A stretch of 64,000 nt of DNA from Geosiphon pyriformis (GCA_016748015.1 JAAOMT010000175.1:167395-231394), one strand, 5' to 3'; shown: positions 31,788 to 44,899, counted from the first letter of the stretch. Translations and numbers: made by a program. The notes: a model not told the origin generated them from the letters alone.

Positions 31788-34354
31788 TTATCCAAAGTAA
31801 ATACGAACAATCCCTTCCTTGGGCTCCCTACATACGCAACATTTATCAACCACTTGAACACACTTTTCACACATGACCAAATGGAAGCATGGGGAGATTG
31901 CGTGAGTGATTGTCTCTTCAAAACAGACTCGACATTTAACATTTGTAATCAACTTTTCTTCCCTCTCCTTTCCAAGTTGAACATTCAAAACATCAACCTT
32001 ACGGTTGAGATCCAAAATAGAAGTTTCGAGTTCGATATTTTTCTTTTGACAAGATTGCCGAAGCTTCTGCTCAGATTCTCTTTCGCTCATTATCCGACTA
32101 TTATATCGTTTCAGATCTTTATTCTCACGGCATGTTTGTTCTTCGTGACGAATCAAATTGTCAAATTTTTTTTGGAGAATTTTATTCTCTGATTCCAGCT
32201 CCTTGTTTTTATGAAGAAGTTTCTCATTCTCGGCTGTAAATTGTTCAATTTTGTCGACAGTGATAGATTGAGGTATTCGGGATATAGAAGTTGGCCGTGT
32301 TTGTGAAAATGTGTTGAAAATTGAAACACAAGAACCCTCAACAGGAGGAATTCGTACAATAATTCGCGGACGGGACTTCCCATCTTTTGGGATTGTTTTT
32401 TTGCAACTAGTTGAAGAAGAGTTAGAGAGATCATCCAGGAAGAGTGAATCTTCTATGATATCCTTTTCATAACCATCCCCCAGCGAGCTATCTGAAGGTA
32501 GAAAAAATCGTTTATTAGTCTTTAGAGAAGACTGAAATTGTTCTCTTTCATTTCCATTTGGAGTTGTATTCGGCCTATTCTCTTTGAAATCGATAAGCTT
32601 TCCTGATTCCACAATATCCCGGTTGCTTCTTGTAGTCTTAGATGTACTTGGATTTTTTTGATTATATTCACGAGAAAAGCTCCGATCATTCTCTACAGTG
32701 TTAAAGAGAGAACTGTTTTGATTTGCTTGAGAATCGAGATTAAAACTTCGTTCGTCTTCTATTAACTCTGAAAAGGAGCTCTGTTTATTGTTCATGTCCA
32801 TTTTCGTCTCTGGGTTTGATATTAATTGTTCCCACTTTAACTTTGTCCACTTTTCTGAATTCATTTCAGTCGGAGTTTTTTTTGTTACTACACTAGTGCC
32901 ATCCCAAAGTTCTGTTTTACAATAACCATATGGAACTTTAAAGTCAGGTGTAGCATCGTTTCTGAAATTTTCCTTAGTCCAACTTTTTTTTTGATAGGGG
33001 TACCGATCATTTTCATTTATTAACCCAAATTCTTTTCGAGTATCATTGTAACTCCTAGAATGATCTCGAGATCTAAAAGCATTTGGCCCTCTGCTTGAGA
33101 ATGGTACATTTCTAGATTTCACTCCATTTTGATTATATGATGTAGCATTTTGATCCAAATGCTGATTTTGTGCATAGTAATATGACGAAGAATCTCCTCG
33201 ACCAGCCATTCTTGATATAGTTTTATCTGAATGGCTTAATGTTTTCGAAGAGTATGAATGATATCTTTCCGAATTCTTAGAATGATCATCACCATTGAAC
33301 CGATACCTCCCATTGTCTCGATCTCTAGTATTATCTATGGATATTCTTCGGTTATTATAATGTTTTCTTTGAATATCCCCATCATAAGGAAAGCTATATT
33401 CTCCCTCTTGACCACAATCTTGAGTATTATATTTGGAATTATTTTCGATGGGGTTGAATGTAGAGCTTTTTGGCTCTGTTTCATGGTTTGTGGATATTGA
33501 CGAAGACCTTGATCCGCTCACATAATTATTTTTTATTGGAAAGTGGTCTGCCCTATCAGAATCACACATCTCAGAATCAGAAGTTTTCTTTTCTGAGAGA
33601 CTTTCGTCATCAGAACCATCCGGCTTAGGTTCAAGTAATAATTTTTCATTCATATTTTTAAGTGGATGTATACAGCCAGCTGGCCTTTCGAAAGGAACTT
33701 CTTGGGCCCAAAGATGCCACGTGCATTTTGGTCTTGCCCCATTAATTTGGTAATTAGGACATGTGAACTGGAGGCGGCCAGGAATAGCACCCATGGTGGT
33801 ACGCATTTTTACAAGGAGGCCACAAAAACATTTTGGTGGTGGCGGGTGATATTTTGGGAAGTTATTTTGTAGTTGAAAATATGCACAAAATGTAAAGTTG
33901 AAGTAAGGACAGACATCGAGTTCTGAATGATGAGGATCTTTATGACGCATGTTAAAAAAACTATCCCAAGTATCTTTATGTATGTGAAAGCCACAAATGG
34001 CATGTTTGCTTTCTTTATTATTGGGCTTAACAGAGGAAGAGGATCCATTCTCCGAGTCATTCTTGATAATTGATTAACACAACCCAGTGTTAGACGTAAA
34101 AGTTGAACCAAAAGAATAAATTTAGAGAGATCTTTTACCGTCTTACGAGTGCAATTATTGCTATTTTCCCCTTTTTCAGCAATGTTTTCCGATGATTGAC
34201 TTAGCCATGGATTATCGTGAAGATAGTGGCATTCATACAACAAACCAAATTCCTCCGAATAAGCGGGAGATGCTATTTTATCACAAAAACAATTTGGCGG
34301 CTGTTGGGGAGGTCTTTTACGGTCACTGTCAAAGGTTTTAAGGCTTCTTGACAT
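31788..34354 (-). CDS. RING E3 ligase-like protein with tandem GRF-like zinc modules
   Basis: Two exons, 34139-34354 and 31788-34061, separated by a 77-nt GT-AG intron in phase 0. About 829 residues. Module 1 (about 20-100) has CFC (22-24), C42 and CGFHIH (95-100). Module 2 (about 145-195) is GRF-like: PPKCFCGLLVK, then GRLQFTCP and CTWHLW. Residues about 215-665 are polar and disordered (Ser, Asn, Arg-rich). A coiled coil covers about 671-781. The C-terminal RING (782-822) fits C-x2-C-x11-C-x-H-x3-C-x2-C-x6-C-x2-C, ending VRIYFG. RING domains usually recruit E2 and transfer ubiquitin; GRF modules often bind nucleic acid. The function of the whole protein is inferred. The ATG at 34354 is the first in frame. 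Confidence 0.85.
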
Positions 34355-35485
34355 CTAAACAAATTATACTAAGTTTGAAAGGTCAATGAAAAGTATGGAA
34401 ACATCTAATTTGTGTGTTCATTTTCAAAATCAATGACTTTTTCCGGTATTAGGTCACAATTAATTTTGCCGATCAAACAAATCGATGATACTTCAACATA
34501 TATTAATCATGATTAGTCATATTAATTAATCAAATAATTATAACTTATTGAAATCCTATTTTTAATTAAAACAAATTGTCTTTTTTAGTATAGTCAAAGT
34601 TATAATATAGCTTATAAATAAATAAATATTTAAATAAACTAGTTCATAAACTTTAAAAATATAATTATTTAAAAGCTTTATTAATTATAAAATTCAATTT
34701 TTTTTTATTAATATTTATGTTAAAAAGTAAATTCGAAAATAAATAAGTTTTTTTATATAGTTTTTCATATTATAAAATATAATTTTACTTAATAATAATT
34801 ATTTAAAATTATTAATTTAACAATATTATAAAATTGTATTATTAAAAATAAAAAATTCATCAAAGTTTTTGCTTAAAATATTTTTTATAAATTTTAACTA
34901 AATTTCATTTTTTTACAATTTTATATTATTTAAATTTAAAATTTAAAATTTATTTATTTAAAAAATTATTATATTATATTATTAAAATTACTTAATAATA
35001 TAATAAACAATAATAACAGTAAAAAATAATATTTTTTTTTGGAATATTATTAATTTTAAATACAAAAAAAACATAATATATTTTAATATAAACTGTATTT
35101 AATTTAAAGCTTTTTTTATTATATTATTTTAAATAATAGTTAAATTATACTCATAATATTTAATAACAATAATAATAAAATAATATTTTTAAACAAAAAC
35201 ATAATTTTTAATAAAGCTATTAAAAAAAGTAATTTAATAAAAAAATATATTTATTATATAAAGTTTTTTAATTTATTTATTTATTAAATAAAAATAAAAA
35301 CAATTTAAAAAATTTAAATTTAATAAAAAACTTCTTTTTTTTTTATATCTCAAAATTTTTAAAAGCATATTTTTGAATAAGAAGTTTTTTATTTTTTTTG
35401 TTGTTTACTGTCAATATTTTTTAATCCAATAATTTTTTTATTATAAATTTGGAAACTGCTTTAGATGACAACATATCTAAAAAAA
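34355..35485. other. RING-gene promoter side and very AT-rich spacer
   Basis: The first about 130 bp likely hold the RING-gene promoter. From 34.5 kb the sequence is around 90% A+T without ORFs or recognisable repeats. The gene island ends here. Confidence 0.4.
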
Positions 35486-36559
35486 ATGCCCAAAAAAACT
35501 TTTTATGATCCAATTGATAACTTTTTTGCTCAGAAAAAAAAATTATTCTTGATAATATTAAATACTCAAGTAATAAAAAAACATATTATTAGTTAAGTTA
35601 GGTCTTAGTAATATGTATTCAGATTTGAACAATAAGTTTAGTAGTAATAAAAATATATATTATAAAAGATATTGATAATAAGTCTCTTTTAGACTTAATT
35701 GCAATTACTTTTAAAGTCAATAGAACAAGTACTAATGTGATTTATAATACCTTTCTTGGTTTATTCAACTTTAACATGAATGAAAAGATTGAACTTCTTT
35801 CATTTTTCTTTAATATATCTTTAGATAAAAGATAAATTAATTTTAAAATCATTAAAATTCAAGTGAAGATAATCATTAAAAAATTTTTTGCTTTAAATAT
35901 TAATTTTATAGTAGTAGAAGATAAATTAGCAACAGCCAAAACTCAAGCAATTAAAAAATTATTTTTATTAATCAATAAATTTGGAAAGAAGAGCCACTAC
36001 TTCTTTAAAATTTAAAAAAATTATTAGATTAACATTTACATTAAAGAAAAATATGAATAAAACTGTATTATTGGCTCAAAAAAAGAGAATTATTATAAAA
36101 AATAATATTAAAAAACAAGAAATTAAATTAAATCAAGCTATAATAATTAAGAAAATTTTTATGAATATGCCAAAAAAAATGATTGTTATCACAGTTTTTA
36201 AGTTTGATTAAATTGTATTGATTTATTTACAACTAATTAGGCTATAACAAAAGACTATAATAAAATTTGTCAAATTAAGTTAGATTAATCTGTTAACATC
36301 AAAATAGTTATTTTTAATTAGAAAAAATTCAATATATATGGCAAAAGCTGTAGAAGATTATAATATTTAAATATCTAAAGATTAATTTAAGATACTTTTG
36401 TTTACTTTTTCTATAAGAACAACTGCTTATAATATTGGTAATTTATTAAAAAGAGCTAATAAAAAAACTTGTATTATTAATTGATTATTTAACACTAGTA
36501 ATAGAATTTATTGTGTTGTAATTGGTTTTGAATTTGATGAAAAACTGAAATTTGTCTTT
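35486..36559 (+). pseudogene. LINE ORF1 relic, second type, cut by an LTR
   Basis: Starts at ATG 35486 (MPKKTFYDPIDNFFAQKKK) and reads with many stops: VNRTSTNVIYNTFLGLFNFN-like text near 35730, KLATAKTQAIKKLFLLINKFG near 35930, the open piece 35981-36211 (PKKMIVITVFKFD) and RRM-like segments KNSIYMAKAV and FEFDEKLKFVF near 36540. From memory this is the other common ORF1 type of arbuscular mycorrhizal LINEs, with an RRM region. A minus-oriented family-1 LTR begins at 36560, so the rest is missing. Confidence 0.6.
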
Positions 36560-37408
36560 TATTATTATAGATAATTATTTAAGATGTTAAAACAAATAAT
36601 AAACTCATAATTTAGTACTCAATAATTGTTAATAATAATAAATTTTAAAGGTTTTTCTTGGAATTTAAAGATTTTAATTGAGTTTTTTGTATAATAAACA
36701 GAAATTCAATTAATAGTTTTTTCTTAATTTTTGTCTTTAATATAGTGACTAATTTATTTTGATAATTATATTCTTTTAGTAAACTATCTTTAAGTTTTTG
36801 TACTATTGTTTCATAGGTTTTTTACCAAATTATTCTTGATATTAATTACTTTAATTAATTAATAAATAATAAACAAAACAAAATAAAAAAAATAAAAAAA
36901 ATAAAAAAAATAAAAAAAAATAAAATAAAAAATAAAAAATTAATATTCTGTCAATAGTCATAATTAAGAACTATTGGTTTAATATGGTTAAGTATCAAAT
37001 TCTATCAATATAAATTATTAATAGTATAAAAGTGATTAATTTTTTTAATTAAGCAATAAAACATAAATTAGATAGTAATAAATATTTTTATTAATATAGA
37101 TATAATTTCACTTCAAGTTATAGAAAACTATCTTTTAAAAAAAGAGATATTAAATAAATATTTATTGCTAACTACTGTTTTGTTTGCTACTTTTTTTTTT
37201 TTGCTTTTAATATTTTTGTTATATATATATAATTTGTATTATATAAGATTATTTAAAATTTTTTAATTTTTTTGAAAAGAATTTTGGAATTTTGGAATTC
37301 TGGAATCTTGTAATTTCTTAAGAAAAATTTTGAAATTCTTTTTTTTACTATGCTTTTTTTTATTGGTTATTTTTTTATTTATTATAATTTCTATTTCTAT
37401 GAGTAACA
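36560..37408 (-). repeat. Family-1 LTR (decayed), minus orientation
   Basis: Aligns with 11400-12266 from TATTATTATAGATAATT to GAGTAACA. Both hairpin regions, the TATATATATAATT box and the GGAATTCTGGAATC repeats near 37290 can be recognised despite heavy G-to-A and C-to-T loss. It is followed by 3' internal sequence of the same family, so it is a 3' LTR rather than a solo LTR. Confidence 0.78.
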
Positions 37409-37724
37409 TTATTTTTTTCTTTTAATATTAAGCTTTATTAAAATCTTTTAAATCTTTTAGCTTTCCTAAATCTTCTTCTTGGATTAATTTTATTAAATTT
37501 TTCTCTAAAATTACTTGGACAATCTTGGTTTGTAATTTTTTGAATTAAGCATTGATGATTTTTCCCAATTGATTAATAATTATTGTGTTTATTATTGGCT
37601 ATGGCAATATTTTTAGATGGTCTTGGAATTTTGTTTATAATCAGTATATTGCTTATGCTTGTGTAAATAGATTGTTTTTTCTCATAAATTGTTTTATTTG
37701 TTGCAATATTGTTGTATTAAATAT
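37409..37724 (-). pseudogene. Stub of a minus-strand family-1 element (third ORF end)
   Basis: This segment aligns with 12267-12580: the polypurine tract (TTATTTTTTTCTTTT on plus), TTGAATTAAGCATTGATGATTTTTCCCAATTGATTA and the following text. It is the 3' end of the third ORF. It stops at 37724, where a plus-strand family-1 LTR starts, so the rest of this element was split off by that insertion or lost. Confidence 0.72.
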
Positions 37725-38564
37725 TGTTACTCTTAGAATATAGGAAGTATATTAGCATATAAATTAACCAATCAAAAGTAGCCATAGTAAATATGAAATT
37801 CCAGGATTCCTCTTAAAGGAATTACAGGATTCCAGAAATTTCAGAATTTCTCTTAAAAAAATTGCAGGATTTCTCTCAAAGAAATTGCAGGATTCCAAAA
37901 ATTCCAAAATTTCTGGTGTAAAGAATTGAAAAATTGAGAAATTTCAATTATGCATATATAGTGGTAGTATTAGAAATAGAAAAAACAGATCTCTCAGTTT
38001 AGATTTCATCTAAGCAACTTTCTAATTCACAAATATCAATAAATAATTATTTGCTATCTCAATCCACATTCTACTATTAACACTTTATGTTGATATCTGC
38101 CAATACTTAACCAAACTGGAACAATAGCTCTTGATCATAGCTATTGACAGAATACTAATATTCATTGTCTTGGCTTATTTTTTTATTTTTTTTTATTTTC
38201 TTTCTTTTTTGTCATTATTTTTTGTTGTTTACTAATTAATTAAAAATTAAAGTGGAATAATTGACATTAAGAATAGCCTGGTAAAAGACCTCAAAGAAAG
38301 GGTATAGAATTTGAGAATTTGAGAATAGCTTACCAGAAAAGCATTTTTGCCAGATTACCAGTCATCATACTAAGAAAAAAATTTAATGGAATTGCAATTC
38401 CAAGAGACTACTGAAATACTATTGAATTTCTGTCTATTATACAAAGAACTCAACCTAAACTTTCAAACAATCTAAACCTTTAGATACCAACATTATTATA
38501 TCAATTGAGCACCAAGTTACGGATTTGTTATTTGATTTAAGACCCCAAATAATCACCTGTAACA
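37725..38564 (+). repeat. Family-1 5' LTR of the plus-strand element
   Basis: From TGTTACTCTTAGAATAT to ATCACCTGTAACA. It is the reverse complement match of 11400-12266. The repeat array (AGGATTCCAGAAATTTCAG) is at 37790-37930, the TATATAGTGGTAG box near 37965. The hairpin regions near 38090 and 38140 are mutated. Confidence 0.87.
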
Positions 38565-38566
38565 TT

Positions 38567-38583
38567 TGGTGCTCCTTATAAGG
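38567..38583 (+). other. Primer-binding site of the plus-strand family-1 element
   Basis: TGGTGCTCCTTATAAGG begins two bases after the LTR end. The first nine bases equal those of the minus copy, the rest has diverged. Confidence 0.62.
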
Positions 38584-38627
38584 TATAATCCTATAGAGAA
38601 CTAGCACTAATACACAACCATTCAAAA

Positions 38628-40375
38628 GTGGCAGAATTAGAAAAAATAAGAACAAACTATTTAGAATTTGCCAAATTTTTATTTCAGCATTATTGTCAAC
38701 ACTTAGGATTAATTAACAATCATCTATTAGCAGAATTAGCCTTCAATTTCTACATTAATGAAAAAATCTCATATTTGTTAAGAATACCAATAGAAACTGA
38801 TTTAGCAAGAGGAAATTTTTACAATAAACTAATCTAAAATACCAGCCTATCAGCAAATTATAATTTCACAATAATTCTCACTGAAATCAATAAAAAAATT
38901 GAAATTTACATTCAACAAAGATATCCAATTACCTATGCCAACAAAGACAAAAGTAAACTACAAACACCAACAATAATACCTCAAAGAATACAATCATCTA
39001 CTTGAAAGAAAACAAGACTTTAATCACCAACCAATCCATTATATTACTATATACTTGGAAGTGTCATCAACATTTTATTACCAGGTACATCTACCTTAAA
39101 CACAAAACTATTATTAGTCCAACTTCTATTTTAAAGTAAACAAAAGAAAGCAGAATTATTAAGAACCTATGGCAATTATTTTAAAGGATTCAAATTGTGA
39201 TCACTGATGCCATCAAGATTTTGATTACTACTATCTCAACCAGATTTCAAAATCACAAGTTCTTGAAAAGTAATGGAATTAAAAGAAAAAAAAACAAGGA
39301 TTAGAAATTTAATTATTAAAACCTGATCCCAAAAAACCTGGAAAAGCAAACTCCACTCAATCAAACTCAGCAAAATTAGAACAATCTAAATCCCAATATT
39401 ATTAATCAGCAACACTTACCTCTAGTAATTATAATTAATTAGCCATTAGTTAAACTAATTGTTAAACTAATTCAACAGTCACAAGTACTATCTCAGCAAC
39501 AACCACAACAGCCACTTCAACCACTGCAACAACCACAACAACTGCTACTCATAGCTCCAATGGTATATGCTTCAATCGCAAAAATTGAAAAGTTTACTGG
39601 TAAAGAGAATGATGCTCAAATGTAGTTAAATGATGTCAAAAAAGCCATTACAGCCAATAAATAAAATGATGCCAAAGCCATGCAAGCCATTTTATACTTT
39701 CTTCAGAATACTGCCAACTCATGATATTAAAGCTTAGTCAACAAATTCCAAAACTTCAATGTATTTAAGCTTGAGTTCCTGCAATACTTTAGCAATAATA
39801 ATAACATCAACTGCTTAGCTAATACATTTACCACAATTAAACAAAGAGATGCTGAAGCAGTCACCACTTACTTGGAATGCTTTCACAGGAATCTATGCCA
39901 AATTTAGGCAATACAAACTGATTATTTTACTATACTGCAAATCTTAAATCAATTCATCAGAAGTCTGTACAGTAGCATCTTCCAACATGTACATCCATTA
40001 CACTCAACAGATTTTCAAGTAGCAGTCACCTATGTCTGAGATTTTGAAGCAGCTAAATTAGAAGCCAATCACATCCAAGCCATAAATCTAGTAATGAATG
40101 AATCATCTAAATTGGATTCCAAATTTAAACAATTCAGTGATTCAATTAATCAGAAACTAGAGAGGTACTTAGCTAACAACAATTAAGCAGTATATCAACT
40201 GCCTCAATATTGCAACAATTTCAGAACTATCAATTAGCACCAGAATTAGTTGTGTTCAGCATCAGCATGACTATTATGGCAGCAAAAAATGCATATCTAC
40301 TACTATTGTAATAAATAAAGACATTTGCAACTTGAATGTCACAAAAAGATAAACAACCAATGATTAGAAATTAGT
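38628..40375 (+). pseudogene. Family-1 Gag relic, plus copy
   Basis: Reads VAELEKIRTNYLEFAKFLF at the start and the Gag core near 39560-39960 (KIEKFTGKENDAQM..LNDVKKAI, FKLEFLQYF). The knuckle remnant near 40295-40340 (YYYCNK..RHLQLEC) has lost its first Cys (to Tyr) and has a stop inside. A Gln/Pro-rich linker is at 39480-39550. Many TAG, TAA and TGA codons stand at Gln, Trp or Arg positions of the minus copy. Confidence 0.68.
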
Positions 40376-40779
40376 ATAAAATTCTGATTGCTAATTTTCA
40401 ACTCAGAATTATGTTAGTCATTAAACACACAAACAATACCAAACTCAACTGTATTATGCACAGATAATGCAGCCAATTTATCAAACTCTAATTTATCAAC
40501 TAATATCACCCATAATTTATCAACCACCACAGCCACCAATAATTTATTAAACACTAACAATTCCAATACTGCCACTAAATTCAGCTCAGATAACATTAGA
40601 AAATCTCAGATCAAGAGTCACTTAAAACTAGAAATTGACAATGATTGTCTACCAACCAATTTTCAGCTCTTTTAATCAATCATTAGGATTACAACAGCAG
40701 AGTTTAAAAACCAGTTATTCTCAAAACCCGAATTCCCAGAACTATTTAAGTCTCTTAGTGACTCCAGAAGATGTCTAAC

Positions 40780-41330
40780 TTAACAACTCAGAACCCAAAT
40801 CACAGCAACTATTTACTAGCAATATTCCATTAGCAATCAGTACTGAAGATGAAACACTTGCTGCCATATTCTTTTTTGAGTTTGAGAAAACCCCATCAGT
40901 CCTATTATTAAGTGAAGCAGCTCTTGACACTAAGCCCATTACAGCAATATATACTAATGCCATAGTTGATGGCTATTTCATCAAACTTATTTTAGATAGC
41001 AGTTTAGCAAACAGTATTATTACATAACAACTTATGAACCAATTAGGTTGCCAAGTTGATTGCACTGCCAACACCTGAATAATCACCACTAATGAAGTGA
41101 CAAAAACTCCAATCAGTGAGATTAATGACTTCTTCTTCAAAGTCAATGACATCATAATATCAATTAAAGTTCTAGTAATAAAAACTATGCAATATCAAGC
41201 ATTAGTTGGTAATAACTGGCTGGTCAAAACCAACACTATACTTGATTGAACCATTTAAGAATTGCAACTTAGCTAAAATGACTAGCACATGCAAATACCA
41301 GTCACTTGCAGTCACTTTAAACCCACAATG
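40780..41330 (+). pseudogene. Family-1 protease relic, plus copy
   Basis: Reads LAAIFFFEFEKTPS, PITAIYTNAIVDGYFIKLILDSSLANSIIT (near 40930-41025), KTPISEINDFFF and VKTNTILD. The catalytic triad DSG has become DSS by a Gly to Ser change. In-frame stops are frequent. Confidence 0.68.
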
Positions 41331-41419
41331 ATGCCAGCATTACTAATTAAGTTTGAAAAAGAAAAAAAAAACCTACTTGGAAAGCTTACCAAGTTTTCTG
41401 GGCTGACAACAATCACAAT

Positions 41420-41930
41420 AAGCTATTGCCAATTTTAACTTGGGACAACAAAAGAAAAGAAAAAAAAGAGAATGAATCTGAAGAAACCATGGCCACAAAG
41501 GAGATAACTAGTGGCTGGAAAAAATCATATTTATATGAATTCATAGAAGAGCCATTCCACATACCACTTAAATACAAAGACTGCAAAAAAAAGCTGTCCT
41601 CTATGGGAGCATAGATTGCACCTAATAAAGACTATTAGACATACACCCACTACTATTATAAACTATGCCACTGGGAACACTATGAGTACTCCAAATAACA
41701 AGACAAGTGAGACAATAAACCATGTCTTACTTGTAAGAAACAGTTATTTAATGAAGAAATATGGAATAACATTCTTGGTCAAAAAGAAACATACAATGCC
41801 TCATGCCAATACACAATCCTCATTAGCAACTGGGTCAGTTGTGAAACATCTTTCAACACTGCATAAAACTATGCTTTAACATGCTGGGATGGCTACCCAC
41901 ATAATGAAGACAAAATCTGGAAAATGGCAA
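41420..41930 (+). pseudogene. Family-1 Cys-rich module relic, plus copy
   Basis: Readable segments are IPLKYKDCKKKLSSMGA (41560-41612), DNKPCLTCKKQLFNEEIWNN (near 41710-41775) and NASCQYTILISNWV (near 41800-41840), in two frames. Cys pairs match those of the minus copy at 17270-17520, some lost. Confidence 0.55.
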
Positions 41931-42029
41931 GTACTAAAGTTGAAGGCACTTTGTACAGTGCAATATTAAAGATTAAGAATAATCTACTAGAACCAGTTAA
42001 AACTTTTCTTATTTCTAACCCAGACACTT

Positions 42030-43247
42030 TTCTCAACATTAAAGCCAGTCCAGAAGAATTTCATGAACATTATCAGAATTTGGCACTCACTTAAAAAGAA
42101 CAAGAGCAATATTTAGAAGAAATAAACACACAACTATGTAACTACTGTTTGATTCCATGTGATTTTAAATATTGTAATGAGTGTGATCTCATCTACAATC
42201 TACCACCACACATGATCTACATAATTCTAGAGAAAAACGAACCAATTAACAGCTGTGTATTAGAATCAGAATCACAGTTTAATTCTGATTCAAACTCTGA
42301 CAATAATGACAACAAAAATAATGGTTCCAGCTCCATTCAAAATGGCAATGAAAATAACAATGATTCAGACTTCAATTCAAACCCAAAATAATATATTGTG
42401 CTTTCTGATCTCTCTAAAAAACAGGAACTGAAATGGTTTATCAATAATAATGAAGATATTATGCACAAATACATACATAATACAGATACAGAGTTTGATT
42501 TGAAATATTTGGGAAAAAAAGCCATAAAATTGAAACCACACTTATACATCTGTATTGATCTAAAATTAGCATTGAGAATTCCAGCAACAACAATAGTTCA
42601 ACTAACATCAAAGAATAGTTTAGCAAAAAAAAGAAATCAATATTAGAGGAGGAATAATTGACACAAAATATGTAAGAAATATTATTGCAATGCTACAAAA
42701 TAACTCAGAAAAAGCCTATATTATAGAGCCAAATGAAAAAATAGCACAGACAATATTTCTGTCTTTGATTAAAATAGCTCAATTAGTGTCAGTAGGAAAA
42801 AGAGAGAAATTAAGAATAACAGCAAGAGAGATTAATGGATTTGGATCCATAGTTAGAATAAATATACCAGTCAATATAACAGAGGAAAAAGTTATTAACA
42901 AGAAAAAAATTATTTTCACCTGTCAATTAATTTCTATTCCACCATATAACCATTATATGTTAGCCATAAAAAGAAAAGTAAAAGATCAGATTCAGATTTT
43001 TAAAGCAGAAATAACACTTTGTGAAACTGGAAAGATTGAATTAGTTAATCTACACATATCTGCCAAAAACCATAGTCACATCAAAATTCCTATTTACAAC
43101 AACATAAGAAATATTATTAAGATATCAAAAGGAATCACCATTGGATATTTAACCACTGAAATTGAAAACCAACTACCAAACTCCATTCCAGACTTTTTAC
43201 AACTGTATGAATATGTTGACATAATATCACAAACCATATACAGATAA
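42030..43247 (+). pseudogene. Family-1 dUTPase and following spacer, plus copy
   Basis: Open pieces 42149-42391, 42398-42646 and 42690-43247. It shows the C-x2-C-x4-C-x4-C-like motif (LIPCDFKYCNEC) and the Asn/Ser-rich linker. Decayed dUTPase motifs follow: TDTEFDLKYLG (1), KNSLAKK (2), GIIDTKYVRN (3), KIAQTIF (4) and REINGFGSI (5). A frameshift in an A-run near 42630 separates motif 2 from motif 3. Motif 1 has Thr for the conserved Ala. Confidence 0.72.
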
Positions 43248-43259
43248 GAAAAATGTTAT

Positions 43260-44215
43260 TTGTTCTAACCAGAACAATTGGAACAGATGAACTTAAGAAA
43301 TTTAAACCCACTACAATGTATGCAGCTTAAAATGTTACTCAACAACTTTAACAACATCTTTGCTAGTAAAAATGAATTTGGCAGAATTGACATAATTCAG
43401 TATTAGATCAAAACTGGAAATGTGATGTCAATTAAACAAAAAGCATACCAAATATTACCAGCAAGCCATAAAATCATCTGACAAGAAATTAACTGGATGT
43501 TAGACAATGGGTTAATCCAACCATCAATAAGTTTATGGTCATTACCAGTAGTACTAATCTGTAAGAAAAATGGGAAAATTCACTTTTGTGTGGATTACCA
43601 AAAACTTAATGAAGTAACCAAAAGAGATAGCTACCTAACTCCAAAGATCTAAGAACTTTTTAACACTTTTGGAAAAAAGAAATGATTCTCAATATTAGAC
43701 TTAAACAGTGGTTACTGGCAAGTAGCCATAAAGCTAGAAGATAAAAAAAAATGACTTTTACAATCTGAGAAAAAAATTTTAAATTTGAAGTTATGCCTTT
43801 TGGCTTAATGAATGCTTCAGTTACATTTCAATGGCTCATGAAGATTATCTATACTAGACTATTGTGGAAATTAGTAGTTGTTTACTTAGATAATACCAAT
43901 GTGTTCTCCAAAACATTTGATGATCATTTACACTATCTTCAACAAGTATTTAAAAGACTAAGAAAAGCTGGATTAAAGTTAAATGCCACCAAATACTTCT
44001 TTGGCAAGACAAAATTAAAATTCTTGGGACATGTTGTAAACAAAGATGGAATTAAGACGAATTCAAATAAGATTAAAATAGTTAAAAACTTTCTAGTACT
44101 CACCAACTTGACTGAACTATGAGTATTTTTGGAATTTACAGGTTACTACTGCCACTTTATTAAAAACTTTTCCAAAATGGCTCAGCCATTACACCAGCTC
44201 CAAACAAAGAACACC
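43260..44215 (+). pseudogene. Family-1 RT relic, plus copy
   Basis: Reads from EFGRIDIIQ near 43375 through HFCVDYQKLNEVT, MPFGLMNASVTFQWLM (43793) and VVVYLDNTNVFSKTFDDHL, to LEFTGYYCHFIKNF near 44150. The YLDD box is YLDN. The open piece is 43793-44122, with stops on either side. Confidence 0.75.
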
Positions 44216-44279
44216 AAATATAAATGGATGGAAATTTAGCAAAAAGCTTTTAATACATTAAGAAGAAAGCTTATTCAAG

Positions 44280-44640
44280 CTTTAGTATTGATCTATTCAG
44301 ATCATAGCAAGCCATTAATAATCACAACTAATACATCAGATCAAGCATTAGGAGCAGTACTATCTCAGAAAAAACCAGATAGAAAAGAACACTTAGTAGC
44401 ATATGCTAATTGTAACTTAAGTCTAGTTGAAAAAAATTATGGAACACCAGCATTAGAATACTTAATAATTTATTGGGCAGTCATAAAGTAAAAGGAATAC
44501 TTAAGCCAGAAATTTGACATATACATGGACCATAAAGGATTAACTTCAATCCAGAAGCAAGAATTTGGAAATGATCATCATGCTAGATAGAAAATAGAAC
44601 TTTTACTATTTAATTATATAGTACATTACAAAAAAAGAAA
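44280..44640 (+). pseudogene. Family-1 RNase H relic, plus copy
   Basis: Open piece 44288-44491 reads LIITTNTSDQALGAVLSQ, HLVAYANCNLS, EKNYGTPALEYLIIYWAVIK. The first catalytic Asp is Asn. A stop follows before YLSQKFDIYMDHKGL. Confidence 0.72.
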
Positions 44641-44899
44641 AAAAAACAAAAATATTAACAACTTGTTACGAATAAGACAAATCTAAAAACATTTCAACCC
44701 AAAAATATAACAAAAGATAATTATACAAAAATATCAACAACTTTAATACTATATTAATACCCAGCTATTCAAAGAAAAATTATCTTCAAAAAAATGAAGC
44801 CATATCAAACAACAATCAAAATATTTTATCACTTAACAAAGTATACTTTACCAGAAGAATAGAAGAAATCTAAATCAACCCACCAGAATAATTATGAAG

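Noticed and set aside
31607-31942. 111-codon minus-strand ORF at the RING gene end
   Set aside because: Out of frame with the intact RING domain, which ends naturally at 31788.
33809-34354. 181-codon ORF read as a separate gene
   Set aside because: Its first 72 codons are exon 1 of the RING gene; the rest is read-through of the 77-nt intron and the wrong frame of exon 2.
36880-36940. CRISPR-like or tandem array of AATAAAAAAAAT units
   Set aside because: Simple A-rich low-complexity tract within a decayed LTR; no spacers.
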